From Sclerodactyla briareus (taxonomy: Eukaryota; Echinodermata; Holothuroidea; Dendrochirotida; Sclerodactylidae), in contig JAODTK010005669.1 in assembly GCA_026419785.1 (NCBI GenBank), positions 77,501-141,500 on the forward strand: a stretch of 64,000 nt of DNA, written 5' to 3'. Position 1 is the stretch's first letter, and each line of letters begins with the position of its first letter. Positions 12,176-22,919 of this stretch are shown here, piece after piece. A program made the translations under genes and the position numbers. The notes below the pieces were generated by a model. The model saw only the letters and a list, made by a program, of their open reading frames with translations, ran no database searches and was not told the origin of the DNA.

Positions 12176-13559
12176 CAATAATTTGTTCGTTGCAGCAACG
12201 CACTTGTATACCATTTGCTGTTGTATTTTACCCTGGGTATGATGAGAAAAAAAAAAAAATACTACAAACTAATCGTCAATTATGCGTATTTTTTGAGAGG
12301 CTCCCACTTTGATATCCAGCACTCATTATTACACGTGGCAACTCATCACCATGATCGCCTGATTTCGCTCACCCATTCACTGAAAATTGAATGTCATTGG
12401 CATGCATCTGATCAACAAAAGTGAGGTTTTCAAAAATTGTGCTCATGTGACCAAGAAGACCCCGAGTTTACAAACTTAAATGGGCTTTCTTCTTATTCTA
12501 CCCTACTATCAGCAATACACCCTCGAGAGTTCATTGTAACAAGGCTTCAGACAGTGAATTCTAATGACCTCAGAAAACCTCCGCCCTGAATCAAAAAACG
12601 ATAGAGATCATGCATGCAGCTAATCTTGAGAATGCATATACCAAGTATGCGCTTGAGCCATGCAGGTATGATCGAGTTACTGTGTTCACAAGCCAGGTGT
12701 CACACACATGCACGCATACACACAATGCCGATTTACTAAAGGTAGCATACTGAGATTAGTGGTATATCAAGGGTCTTTCTGTTTTTATTTCATCTTCGCA
12801 GGTTAACTGGTGTTATACACTCGTTAGATGCATTCGGCAGTTCGGAATGCGCACATATACATCACATGAAATGACTTTTTGTCTCTCATTCATACAGCGC
12901 AGTATATCAATTCCGCATCATGGAACACATCGGTTTTTCTTTTTCAACCACAATTTCTTCTAGTTTTTTTTGGTCGTCGAGTATAAAATAATGTGGTTTT
13001 GGTCCTATTAGAAATACATATTGCTTGCTTACTTATGTTATTATTCCTATTTCATTGTGTCCACAGCGTTTGTTAATACCAGAAAGGACAACTTTCCCGA
13101 AGCTATCGACAGACCAACCAATCGATATTGCCCTCTCCTCGGGTACTCTACATTGACATGACGAAGCAAACGCAAGGATATATTGACGTCTCCGTCGAAT
13201 GCACTTAGTGAAAACGCCACATTATTTGATGTTTCTGTGGAATCTGTGACCAATGTTAGTTTCTCGCTTTTTGAATCCTCAAAGAAGCAAGGCACGTCTA
13301 CCCAGGGCTAACACATCATGAACAATTATAAAAAACGAAGTCTAGCTGAAAAAAAGAACTACAATCCTGAACACGTCCCTCAATATATTTATCAACTCGT
13401 AAAATGTAAGAATATCGGTAAGCGATACTGTATGGACAGTGTGGTGGGTTCACAAGTTACAAAACCTGAGCTAGCTGTAGGTCATGTAATTCTATTCAAT
13501 CGATCGTTCATGATACTTATTTCATAAAGGTAGTTTACGTTTTAGTACATGCCCAGAAA
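12176..13559. other. Non-coding, nothing recognised
   Basis: Contains two modest ORFs (13047-13295 -, 13318-13527 +) that I cannot assign. A short CA-rich tract lies near 12702-12725. Confidence 0.35.
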
Positions 13560-13823
13560 CAGGCGCGTACCGGGAGATTTGTCTTGGAGGGGGAGGGGGG
13601 GGGGGACCCAAATGGAAGCGCGCCCTCATTAATGGCCTTCACCCTCCCTATTGGCCATAACAACACAAGTATGAGGCCCCCAGACATACCGTTGCAATAT
13701 TTGCCAAATAACCATCTGCACAACCTCTACTGACCTGCGAACAAAATCAGTTTGTTGGTGTTAAGATATTGTTCGCTTGGGTCGTGGGGGTTCTGCCCCA
13801 CCCCCTCCGTTGGTACGCCACTG
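13560..13823. mobile_element. hAT-like MITE with TIRs and 8-bp target duplication
   Basis: The left end CAGGCGCGTACC (13560-13571) is inverted at the right end as GGTACGCCACTG (13812-13823). The flanking 8-mers are CCCAGAAA (13552-13559) and CCCAGAGA (13824-13831), 7 of 8 identical, which fits hAT transposition. The ends are G/C-rich (a G run on the left, CCCC on the right). At 264 bp it is far too short to code for a transposase. It is the better-preserved relative of 5862-6150. Confidence 0.8.
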
Positions 13824-13831
13824 CCCAGAGA

Positions 13832-15084
13832 TCAGACATGTGTGAAGTTTGAGTGCATTGCGTTTCTCGAGAGGTTCTGTTTATAAGGCATAAATAATCA
13901 GATAGCAACGTTAGTTTCGGGAGGTTCCCTGAAGACTGAGCACTTAGTATCGAATTCTTTAGGAGATCGACGTTTGAGTGAGGAAAGAGGTCAAGGTGGA
14001 TGTACGGTATTTTCATGGAAGACCCTGTTGCCCAAATTTACGACAGGACCCAGAATCTAGAACCATTACGGTACATAACCGTAAAAACTGTGTATAGTGA
14101 TATAGGTACACTCTCAGTATCACTTATTGATGCTATTTATTGTTGTAATAATACTACAATAGCAACGGCTATAAGCTAACTGATAGTCAAAAGCCTTCCG
14201 AACCGAATCTCAAATGATGAATCGGGTCTGAGCTTATTGTGGAATCCTTTCGGAAGAGCCCCGCCACTCGGATGGAATTGAAAGTACCATGACTTTGACT
14301 CACCTCAACGATTGAACCAAATCGCAACAATCCTACAACCGGTCAAACTTCCTTCTAGTTCAATTTTTGACGTGTCTTCATGACTCACTGTCTTCCTATT
14401 TCTTATTGAAAATATTTACTGTTCAATGTAACTCGTGTGGATTTCCTTTGCAGCGTTTCCATTTGTTTTCCATGTAATGATAGTTGATCGTGAGGTAGCT
14501 TTTCCAAACTACGAGTGTATTATATTGTCATCTGTCGTCGGTAGACATGTCATTCAACGCTATGTTACTCAACTCCATCAGGCACAAACTGGAATACAAA
14601 TTTGGAATAGAGTGACTGTAATTATGTCAAGTGTGAAAGACTGACCAAAGTCTGCTCTTCGAAAAACATCAGCGTCAAATTGACCCGAGATTGGGTCAGA
14701 GGAAACCGTACCCTTTTCTGGGTAAAAACCTGAACCAGGTTGATTCAGATTTGACCAAATTTTGGTCGGACTTTGACCAAGAAAGGCTTTGGTTCTCCCC
14801 TTGTTCAGGTCGTGGACAATTTGACCCAGATAGTTCAGGAGTGTGTGTAGAGGCGGTTTCTGAAACCCCGTAAAGTCCAAAACCCATCATAAAACTTCCA
14901 GTTGTAGCGCAATCTCTTTTTGTAAGTCGTTTTATGCCTATTCTTTGTGTTGTGTGGATTGTTGTGATGTTTATTAAATAGATTAGAATAGATAGATGTA
15001 AGCATTCATATCCTTTCACATTTTATTCTTTCTTAATGGGCCACCACCATCGTTTCATGTTAGTCCAATTGGGTAGGGTAGGTT
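13832..15084. other. Non-coding; TTGACC-rich stretch at 14640-14830
   Basis: From about 14640 to 14830 the motif TTGACC(A/C)A recurs many times with GGTCA counterparts, so the stretch is internally repetitive and can fold on itself. ORFs in both strands over it (14578-14880 -, 14691-14873 +) are by-products. The rest shows nothing recognisable. Confidence 0.4.
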
Positions 15085-15345
15085 TAAACTACTAGTGTCG
15101 AAGCCCTTCAGCACGGGGGATTAGAGCCGGGACAAACGAGGGGTAGGCAAATTTGCAAGTTTGCCGTCTGCGTGTGTAAGGTGTTCCCACCCCACAGTTA
15201 AGGTACCGCCAAATGAGGCATTGCCTTATTCCGTGTACCTGGTGTAGGATTCGCAGTGACAATTTGGTGCAGTATTCATTCTGTCACCCTTGCTGGGCCT
15301 TGAATAGGATCGCATCCTCTGTTTCGCAAGAATACCATAAACTAA
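15085..15345 (+). repeat. SINE family 2, second copy (+ orientation)
   Basis: Begins near a degenerate B box (TGTCGAAGCCC at 15096-15106) and continues with GGGACAAACGAGGGGTAGG, GAGGCATTGCCTTAT, GGTGCAGTATTCA and GGGCCTTGAATAGGATCG, each matching the body of the minus-strand copy at 4140-4435 in order. Confidence 0.7.
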
Positions 15346-15689
15346 AATACAACCTGTGGGTCTGAACTCCTCCTGGGTCGAGTCAGTTTCCAGATATTCC
15401 AAGAAACCGGGAACAGGACCCCGTTAGGCAACCAGTGGACTGACTATCCTGGTCCCAGCTGGGCCCGAAAACGGCACCCAAGTGGACAGACATTTTTCCT
15501 TTAAAATAAGCTGCCGCAGTTTGGGATATAAATCCCTGCAGCCGATACTAACAAACATTTAGACATAGCGCATACGATGAGAAATTGGCGTTTGGCGGCT
15601 CAATTTCTTACCTGCATGCAACATCGAGCCTCTGCGAACATTTGTTCCATCATCCCGGTCAATGTCTTGTTTAACTGTATATACGACTG
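15346..15689. other. Non-coding, nothing recognised
   Basis: No motif, repeat partner or supported ORF was seen. Confidence 0.35.
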
Positions 15690-15830
15690 ACTATAACGGC
15701 CATGTGGTGACAATACAGGCGAAGTCGAGATCTGTATGTGAAAAGTCTGGCTCCAGGCGGACTTTCTTGCTTCACGTAACATTGCCCTACCAGTTGAGCT
15801 ATATATGAAGCCAACGGGAGCATGGTCTCC
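15690..15830 (-). repeat. tRNA-derived SINE (family 3), copy with good A box
   Basis: The minus strand reads TAGCTCAACTGGTAGGGCA, an excellent tRNA A box and D-loop, then GTGAAGCAAGAAAGTCCGC in the anticodon/variable region; the B box is lost. GTGAAGCAAGA and TCCGC are shared with the copy at 16000-16150. Confidence 0.6.
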
Positions 15831-15999
15831 AAAATCCTCAGAACATGACACATTTTCAGCCCCGTGAAGTCTCGTACCACGGTACTTGAGCAATGCTAGT
15901 TCTGTTTGCTGATTCGCCATCCAGGATCAGATGTTATACATTCCGCCCTGAATACCGATCGTGTTAGCAAGGCTACTACTTTGTTAAATGAAATTTGAG

Positions 16000-16150
16000 A
16001 AACGTGAGAACCTACAGTGACAACCTGGTGGAATATAGACAGAGAGGCAAGAAGGTCTGAGAGGGCTCCCTCCGGATTCAAACCGCGGACCTCTTGCTTC
16101 ACTGATGGTGGCATACCGGTATATATTGACATATAAGCTACGTGACAAAA
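16000..16150 (-). repeat. tRNA-derived SINE (family 3), copy with good B box
   Basis: The minus strand contains AGTGAAGCAAGAGGTCCGC directly followed by GGTTTGAATCC, a B-box match. The downstream pyrimidine-rich body resembles that of 15690-15830. The A-box half is diverged. Confidence 0.6.
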
Positions 16151-16971
16151 CCTGATAATGACAGTGAAAATCACAATTAAGGCGCTAAATGAACACGTCG
16201 GGGTACTATCGAGCACAGGGAATCCAATCCTAATCAGGCGCTCGCTTCCCATTTCCAATTGCGCAAGTATCTCTTACTGTTCTTCGATGTATTCTGGATA
16301 TTGCATTCATCCTTTTCAGCGATTTTATGTTCTTCTTCAATTCTCTATTTACAGACTGTAAGGAATCATCCCCCATCAAACCAATTTCTATTTCCATACG
16401 AGGAAACGTTCAACGTGAGCCATATATGTAATATGCCAGATATTGAATACGACTTGAAATGAGCTAATACGCGAGAACAAACAGGTTCGTAAGCTTGAAC
16501 ACTCCTCAGTTGGTTCCATATAGGTCGTGGCAGGATCGTTAAGATACCAGGGTGGTAAAAAACAGAAATCAGGATGCAGGTGAAATACCCTGTATGCCGT
16601 TAGTTCAATTGTCCAGAATTAGGCCTACAAAATTACACGCTCGATGCAATATGACTGCATGTGAATAAAGTATACGGAAAATAAACAATAAGGTCATCAG
16701 TGGCGACTATCCATAATTTTACCCAAATGAATGATGGCTACATCTCCACACTAACCAAAGTAATTCACCGTAATCACTCTTAGAGCGGAAACAACAGCCC
16801 AGACTAAGCTGCTAAGTGCAACGTTCAATGCAAACTAGTTCCGCACGGCCCCACCGACGGGACTCCTGACGATGTATTCTAGAGTAGCCTGGTAGGGAAT
16901 CAGCCTGAGCGGGAATACTGAGAGAGTTACTATCACACAGGTGGGGTTCGGCCTGAGCCATCTTAAATAAA
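16151..16971. other. Non-coding, nothing recognised
   Basis: Small overlapping ORFs only (16158-16462). No motifs or repeats were paired. Confidence 0.35.
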
Positions 16972-17320
16972 TATGGTCGCGCTGCTCCTCTTCCAGCTAT
17001 ACAGCTAGTGCAACAGTGCACGGCATGTTGCAAAGACTGAAGAACTGGAACAGGAGCACGGCGACCATATTTAGCATTAGTTTTGAGCATCGCCGAGGAT
17101 TTCCCGTCCGGCACCCCGGGAATTCCCTTCGGGGAACTATGCTTACCGCGAATGAGGCTTGTAAATTTCAACAAAATTCAACAAAAACCAGTGCATGCTG
17201 CATAGACCGAAAATACTACCTATCTATATGTAAGTCTCCTCCTCAGTAATCAATAGTTCACCGACGAGAATTCACCGGGGTGCCGGACGGAAAATCCTCG
17301 GCGATGCTTGAAACTAATGC
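16972..17320. repeat. Two overlapping inverted repeats (MITE-like fold-back)
   Basis: The first pair is AAATATGGTCGC..CTGCTCC (about 16972-16991) with its inverse just left of 17072. The second is a ~60-bp arm at 17073-17132 (contains GCATCGCCGAGGAT and CCGTCCGGCACCCCGG) with a near-perfect inverse at 17261-17320. Both pairs are adjacent. The region could be a nested fold-back element or two MITEs. It is non-coding. Confidence 0.7.
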
Positions 17321-18533
17321 ACCTCCTAATAATTACGCATTCACGTATTCCCTGCGATACATAACATCATAGCTATCCTCGGTGCTGCTACGTAAAAGGT
17401 CGGTTAACTTGTGTCATAACAAAACTACGGCATGTTCACTCTATGGGGTGAAACGTGTGGTGCCTAAAACGTTCTTCACAGCTTCACAACTCACGGTATT
17501 AGCAACTACGGTACGTTCCATCTTACCCTATAGTACGGTACCCAGGGTCTATTCGGGAAATATAAAATGTATTTCAGACCTGGGAATTACGCCCATGTCC
17601 CCAGTTTTTACCCACTGCATAGGGGCAAGCATGTAACATGCACACGCTAGCTGAAAAATAACATATCTTAAAGATGAAACAGCTTCAGAGAATGTGGATC
17701 TACAATCCCCGCCAAAAGTACTAGTTGGAACAAAAACTGCAAGTATTGAAAACTCTCCGCGCCCCCGATTCAGTGTAGAATTTTATCAGTGTCATTCCAT
17801 TCTAAGAACATTTTTTCCAAGAACATTGAAACGAGGGGAAGAGGGGAAATCTTGCATTCCCTCAGACCAAATTGACCGTTCCACCAGCCTCAAAATACGG
17901 CAATACGGAAAGCTTCGTTCCAACACTTCTTGCGGGGATTGTAGGCTGTTTTGGTGGCTTGAAAGCACAACAATCCGAAATTGTCCAAAAAATTATCATT
18001 CGAAAGCACTTGCGTGAACGTGAACCTTTCTAAAACTAGACATTGGCTGATGAGGATCTGGCGTTGAAAAAAAGCTTTTACGCTGGTGATCGTCAGACAG
18101 TAGGCTTTGCCCCCCCCCCCAAACAAAAAATCTTCACCATTTCAAATTGTTGATTTCACAAGCTTTGTAAAGATCTCAAACGAACGTGGTGTATTCCAAT
18201 TAGGAAATAACTAGCGATTTTAGGCAGTGATCATTAGTCTTTATATCAAAGTGATGATTTCTAATATGCAGTGTCCAAGAGAGATTGCTTGTAATTAGGA
18301 GACCGAATTATGAATGTTCTTCCACCAGTTCGGAGGGTGTATCATACATGAAATACTGGGACTGCAGAATTAACTAGGTCAATCTGCCAAGACTTGTTAA
18401 ACTCATCCAGGTATTTTTCGAAAATATACGACTATCATTGGCTGAACCAATAGTTCCGTACAAGATGCAGGCATTCGCGCCTATTCGAATGGTAGAGTTT
18501 ATACGCGCGTGATGGCAAATCATTGATATACAG
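17321..18533. other. Non-coding, nothing recognised
   Basis: ORFs at 17382-17636 and 17694-18017 (+) show no motif. A 10-C run ends at about 18120. Confidence 0.35.
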
Positions 18534-18817
18534 CAGTGGCGTAGCCAGAAGTGAAGTTACAAGGGGCGTAATCCAGGGTGGCGCCCACCCTCGGAGGTCT
18601 GGGGGAGTATGCCCCCAGACCTCCGAGGGTGGGCGCCACCCTTGGAATAATAAAACATTTTCCTGCAATCTGAGCATATTCTGGGCTAATTTCTGTGATG
18701 ACATTTTTTGTTACTTGTCTGCCTTATTTAGTTTTATTGATTTTTCCTGGCCGGCAAACGGGGAGGGGGGGGGGGGGAGGCGAACGTCTGCTCCGCCCTA
18801 TGCTGGCTACGCCACAG
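18534..18817. mobile_element. CAGTGGCGTAGCCAG-type TIR element (hAT-like MITE) with internal hairpin
   Basis: The left end CAGTGGCGTAGCCAG (18534-18548) is matched inverted by CTGGCTACGCCAC near 18803-18815. Flanks share TACAG on both sides but not a clean 8-mer in register. A perfect 31-bp inverted repeat sits inside (18575-18642), and a G run (18765-18777) lies near the right end. The 102-codon ORF across it is incidental. Confidence 0.7.
18575..18642. repeat. Perfect 31-bp hairpin inside the MITE
   Basis: Arms 18575-18605 and 18612-18642 are exact reverse complements around a 6-nt loop (AGTATG). They are very GC-rich (AGGGTGGCGCCCACCC at the base, TCTGGGGG at the tip). Confidence 0.95.
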
Positions 18818-20869
18818 TACAGAGAGAATAATAATGGACCAAGGCGAAGGTGGGGAACCGAAAAAAACCTTGGGGATCCCCCCGTCTTCTGACGTTCACA
18901 CTTAGTGACGATTTCTCACCATTATTTACAACACGCTGGGTACGATGATTCAAAACAAGTCACCCATGTGGGATTTTTGACAGATATACCGTAATTTAGT
19001 GCTTGTACGCCAGACGCTCATGTGGTACGGTACCTTAATTGTGGGGAGCTTTGCTGTAATCTGCGATCACTACATCAGTTTATTGAGACTACATCGTTGA
19101 TACTTATAGCCAATTGAGTCTTACAGAAGTGATTCTTTAGAAAACCATATCGAACAGTCGTCTTGAGTTCAGTCGATCCAAATCAGTTAAAAGATGGTGG
19201 TGATTGATGCGTTTTCCGATACTTTACATGGAATGGAGGTCAGTGAGAATGGCCAGGAATTACAATGATCTGTTTTGGTTTCCCTATTTGAAAAGAGGTT
19301 ATTACAACAATGTTCCCGTTTCGGGGCAACTGATCGATAACCACTGTTGATCAATTTCTGTATTGTTTTCAGTCACCAATGTATTATAGATGGTACATTA
19401 CATGTGATGTGTGACAGCTGGCACGGTGGCCGAGAAGAGCAGGTTTGTTCGTCCTTGCATGTGCACCAACCGTCGACTCGTCAGTTAACGTAACTTGACG
19501 TACTGACATCTCTCATCTTCAGTACGAGTGTGCGACCATAGTACGATAGGGTGTGTACCATATGCAGCCCCGGTGTACGACCATAGTACGATAGGGTGTG
19601 TACCATATGCAGTCCCGGTGTACGATGAGATGATGAGGCAGTGGGTGAAACACATGGAAAAGGATAAATGAGGAAAGTGAACAGCATTGAGAAATCAGAA
19701 TTAGCCAAGACGGGCAAATAGAATTGGGAAATCTATGAGGAGAGAGAGGACTGAAGGGGAGGAGAAAGAATGGACAGGGGCGTAAATACACAATTTTCCA
19801 GGGAGTGTGAATATTGGGACCGACAAGATGTTCTGTCTGAGACCGACTTTTTCGATTGACTATTTTTCATTTCCCCAGGTTTTTCGGCGACCATGGTGAA
19901 GTTTACGACAAGGGGGATGGGGAGGGGTGGCCAATCTTTCCGTAGGGTGGCTTCCGTACAACGGTCCATTTGTTACAGTTTTCATGGCATTCTTCGTTCA
20001 CGAACATCCATCTTCGGGGGTCTATTCAAGGTTCCTTAAAAATCAGCTTTGGCCGCTCAGAGAACGACTCAAATCTTTGGATGAAAGCAAAGGATTTGAA
20101 GCGAAAAATACGTATACCAATGTGTGCATTTCCCCTTAAACTCAAGTCAAATCATGGAAGGTAAACGAATGATGATGGAAATGAAGCGGGGATGGATAGA
20201 GAGGGAACCTACTGAATGCATATAGTCAGGAGAACCATGGTAGAGGTTTTGACAATCAGATTCAACGTATGGAGTCAACACAGGGAGCGGATAGTAACCT
20301 CCCCTTGACGTGACACGTCAGACGGAAGAAAATGTAACGTTTGTGAACTGTATGTATAGTAACGCAGTTATGCAGTAACAAGTTATACGTACACTTAATT
20401 CTATGGCGCGAACAGAGGAGGTATATAGGCCAGTTCACTCTACAGGGCCCTAGCCGAATCAATTAGAAGTCGAATCAAATGGGCACCCGCTGGGATGAAA
20501 GATCAAATACATTTTATTCATACACGCTGAGGATTAACAAGTGGAGTGCTTGTAAAACAGAGGAGATGCTATCGAGCTTATTAAGTAAGAGAGAGGTACC
20601 ACGCGCTGCAGCCCATCGAATACTCTGAAGTATAAAGATGTAGTAAGGGGAGGGGTTGCGGGCGTGGATGGGTGGGGGGGTCGGGTTTGCAAGCGGTACC
20701 ATCTACTTTTGCGATAACTGGCGAACAGGACTCGATTGTTACGCGAGGATACCTGGGACCCTGGATCCTTGAGCGAAAGCCAATTCAACATGACGTGGCG
20801 TGGTGGCGTGACATGCCGTCGGGTTGTAATTGTGTGATATTCGTCACAGCAAAGTGAAGGATAAATGAA
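18818..20869. other. Non-coding apart from a small tandem repeat
   Basis: Apart from the 45-bp tandem repeat at 19528-19625, no motif or repeat partner was seen. ORFs of 60-90 codons are unsupported. Confidence 0.35.
19528..19625. repeat. Tandem repeat, 45-bp unit, about 2.2 copies
   Basis: The units 19528-19572 and 19573-19617 differ at two positions only. Each contains GACCATAGTACGATAGGG and GTACCATATGCAG. A third unit is started and lost at about 19625. Confidence 0.9.
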
Positions 20870-21190
20870 TTAGTCAGGTTTCGCTATGTTCAAAAATATT
20901 AGTTCGTTGGTAGTTTTGGGAAGATTTGCAGATATATACATTTTTTAAAGCTGTATAATTGTGTAAGCAATCAGAAAACTAATGTTTACCATTCGCTGGA
21001 CGCATATATGGCGGCCATCTTGGATTTTCAAAATGGCCGCTTCAGAATGGGGGCTTCTCAATATCTCGACACCTAGAGGAACCAGAGTCCTGATTATAAT
21101 GGCTAAATTCATGTAATTTCGTTGGAATTTTGGGGACATTTGTATATCTATACATTTTGGAAATTGTATAGTGACACAAATCGCAAGATT

Positions 21191-22527
21191 GTACAGGTTG
21201 TACTGGTTGACGGTATTGTGGTCGTAAAGAAGCTGACAAAGAAATCGGCCAGGACACGTAGTGACCGTCAAGGATCTGAGTGAATGTTTTAATGCCAGAC
21301 TGATGTCTTTGACGCGAAACTGTGATGATATCATTTTTGGTGTTTGATACTTACAAGGCTGACTCCCTGAAGGGTACCACAAGAGAGAAACGAAGACAAG
21401 GGACGGACCCGGTCCAATATCAGATCAGAGATGACCCCACATCAAACACATCCTGATGAGCCGTTTTCCCTTCCCATGACAAGAGGACTCTGGAGTACTA
21501 CAAAGACTCGTCCAAGTTGGTCATCACATCGACCTCAAAACATACCATGAGCAACAGGAGCTGTTCTTTGAAGACAACAACCATGAAGAGGCAGACACAC
21601 TGCTGATCCACCAGGCAGTGCTAGCTCACAGTGCAAACCACCTCACTCACTCACTCACTCACTTATGGAGCACATGCCTGGAATGCACCTAGCCGCACAG
21701 TCCACCCGCCCGGCGTCCTTCGGGCAAACAACCACGCCTGAGCCTGGCCCATCCCCCACTCCCCGAGGTACCATCGAAACTGCGCCAACCATGAGCTACG
21801 GGGCGTCCCGTCGGTCGGCCCAACCCACCGGATCTCGTTCACACAGGACACGGTGGCAGGTTCGTCCGCCAGGAAGCGCGCCATATGCCCAAAGAGCGCA
21901 GTTGGCGAACGCGAATCGGGCAGCTAACCTTCACCATCCCCACATCCATGTCGATGGCCTCCGGAGTGATCCAAGTGCAACCAGTACTGCAAACTCTAGG
22001 TTCGGAGAGAGCAATGGCTCTGCCAGCCTTCCATGCATTTTTCAGAGGCAGACACCACTGGGAGGTTCTCTCGTAAAGGCAAAGCAACCTGACTGCAAGT
22101 CTACCTAAGAGCGGACGAAGAAGTCGCAAAGGCATTGTAGATGTTCTCGGGTGCTACTGACGTCACTGATGACCTGCACTCTACATTGGCTACGACTCTG
22201 CTGCATACTCACCAAAGGGGATCCGGATTGCGAGCATCTCCGAGCTGCGATGGCATCTGTTTTGCAAGTATATGGCTGAAAGTGACACACTTGGGACCCA
22301 ATGGTCAGTCAAGCCCGTCACTAACTACTGAGGTGCTCCCAGCTCCCACAGCCATCATCGAGATGGTAAGATGCCAGTGCAAACTGTTCTACAGATCGAT
22401 GTTCTTGCAGGTTCAATAAACCTGTCGTGTACAGACCTCTGCCAGTGCTGCACTCAGTGAGGACTCTGGGAATGACATATTGATAGCCAGTAACAGTGAT
22501 GATGGTGAGAGTGATAATATTTTCTGA
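21191..22527 (+). pseudogene. Frameshifted gene of an uncharacterised repetitive family (EADT / PAFHAF / Cys-rich tail)
   Basis: Read through shifts in frame, the strand encodes a continuous protein-like theme. In order it shows DGIVVVKKLTKKSAR (about 21210), VVTVKDLSECFNARLMSLTR (21262), VFDTYKADSLKGTTREKRR (21340), DPVQYQIRDD (21405), HIKHILMSRF (21440), YYKDSSKLVITSTS (21497), then FFEDNNHEEADTLLIHQAVL (21565). After a TCAC repeat and a poorly readable stretch come TLGSERAMALPAFHAF (21995) and, shifted, EADTTGRFSRKGKAT (22048). Near the end are TEVLPAPTAIIEMVRCQCK, a Cys-rich stretch (CSTDRCSCR, LSCTDLCQCC, 22390-22455) and an acidic tail ending with TGA at 22525-22527. I recall the same pattern (HEEADT..., LPAFHAFTG.DT, Cys-rich end) from multicopy uncharacterised proteins in cnidarian, fish and other invertebrate genomes, but I know of no assigned function. 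The N-terminus is absent or lost. At least six frameshifts are needed. Confidence 0.6.
21640..21663. repeat. TCAC microsatellite
   Basis: A (TCAC)n tract of about six units interrupts the decayed gene described above, just after the HEEADT block. Confidence 0.85.
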
Positions 22528-22919
22528 AGATCATGATGATGGTCTGATAGTCCTTGCCCTTGAAGTTTAGTGATGAACAATAATCATCGTCGGAAGTGCC
22601 ATTTCTGGCTCAGTTCTTGACATCATCTACCATCATCTACATCTGTCATTAGGTTTAGCATATTGTACTTGTGCCATTGGATTCCTCACCCATGTTAATA
22701 TATCCATTAGAACTATGATTCTGGGTCGCCTAGATGCTGGAATATTGGGAAACCTTCATTTAGCAACGACGCTTGACCATTTGAAACTCCAAGAGGCCGT
22801 CATATATGGCGTTGGCAAATGGCACCTTGGTTCTGATTGATTACACTGTACAGTTTTCCAAAACGTATAGATCTGCAATCTCCCAAATATTCCAACAAAA
22901 TTCATATGAATTTGACTAA

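Larger units (their letters stand above)
20870..22919 (+). mobile_element. Inverted-repeat-bounded unit carrying an uncharacterised gene
   Basis: The left flank 20870-21117 and the right flank (22919 back to 22692) are imperfect inverted repeats of ~220-250 bp. Matching blocks in order are TTAGTCA, TTTTGGGA.GATT.GCAGAT, TATACATTTT, CTGTATA, CAATCAGAA, CATATATGGCGGCC, CTTGGATTTTCAAA, CAATAT, CACCTAG and TAATGG. A second partial copy of the first blocks lies inward on the left at about 21108-21180. Between the repeats sits a decayed ORF of a repetitive family (21191-22527). This layout is what a DNA transposon with long TIRs looks like. No clean target duplication is visible and the true outer ends are uncertain. 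Confidence 0.6.

Noticed and set aside
18526-18825. 8-bp target duplication around the 18534 MITE
   Set aside because: Only TACAG is shared and not in the same register on both sides, so it is not claimed.
19528-19625. CRISPR-like array
   Set aside because: Only two adjacent units without spacers, in a eukaryotic context.
21665-22108. 147-codon + ORF
   Set aside because: It lies in a frame different from the one giving the LPAFHAF and EADTTGRF blocks, so it is a shadow of the decayed orphan-family gene.
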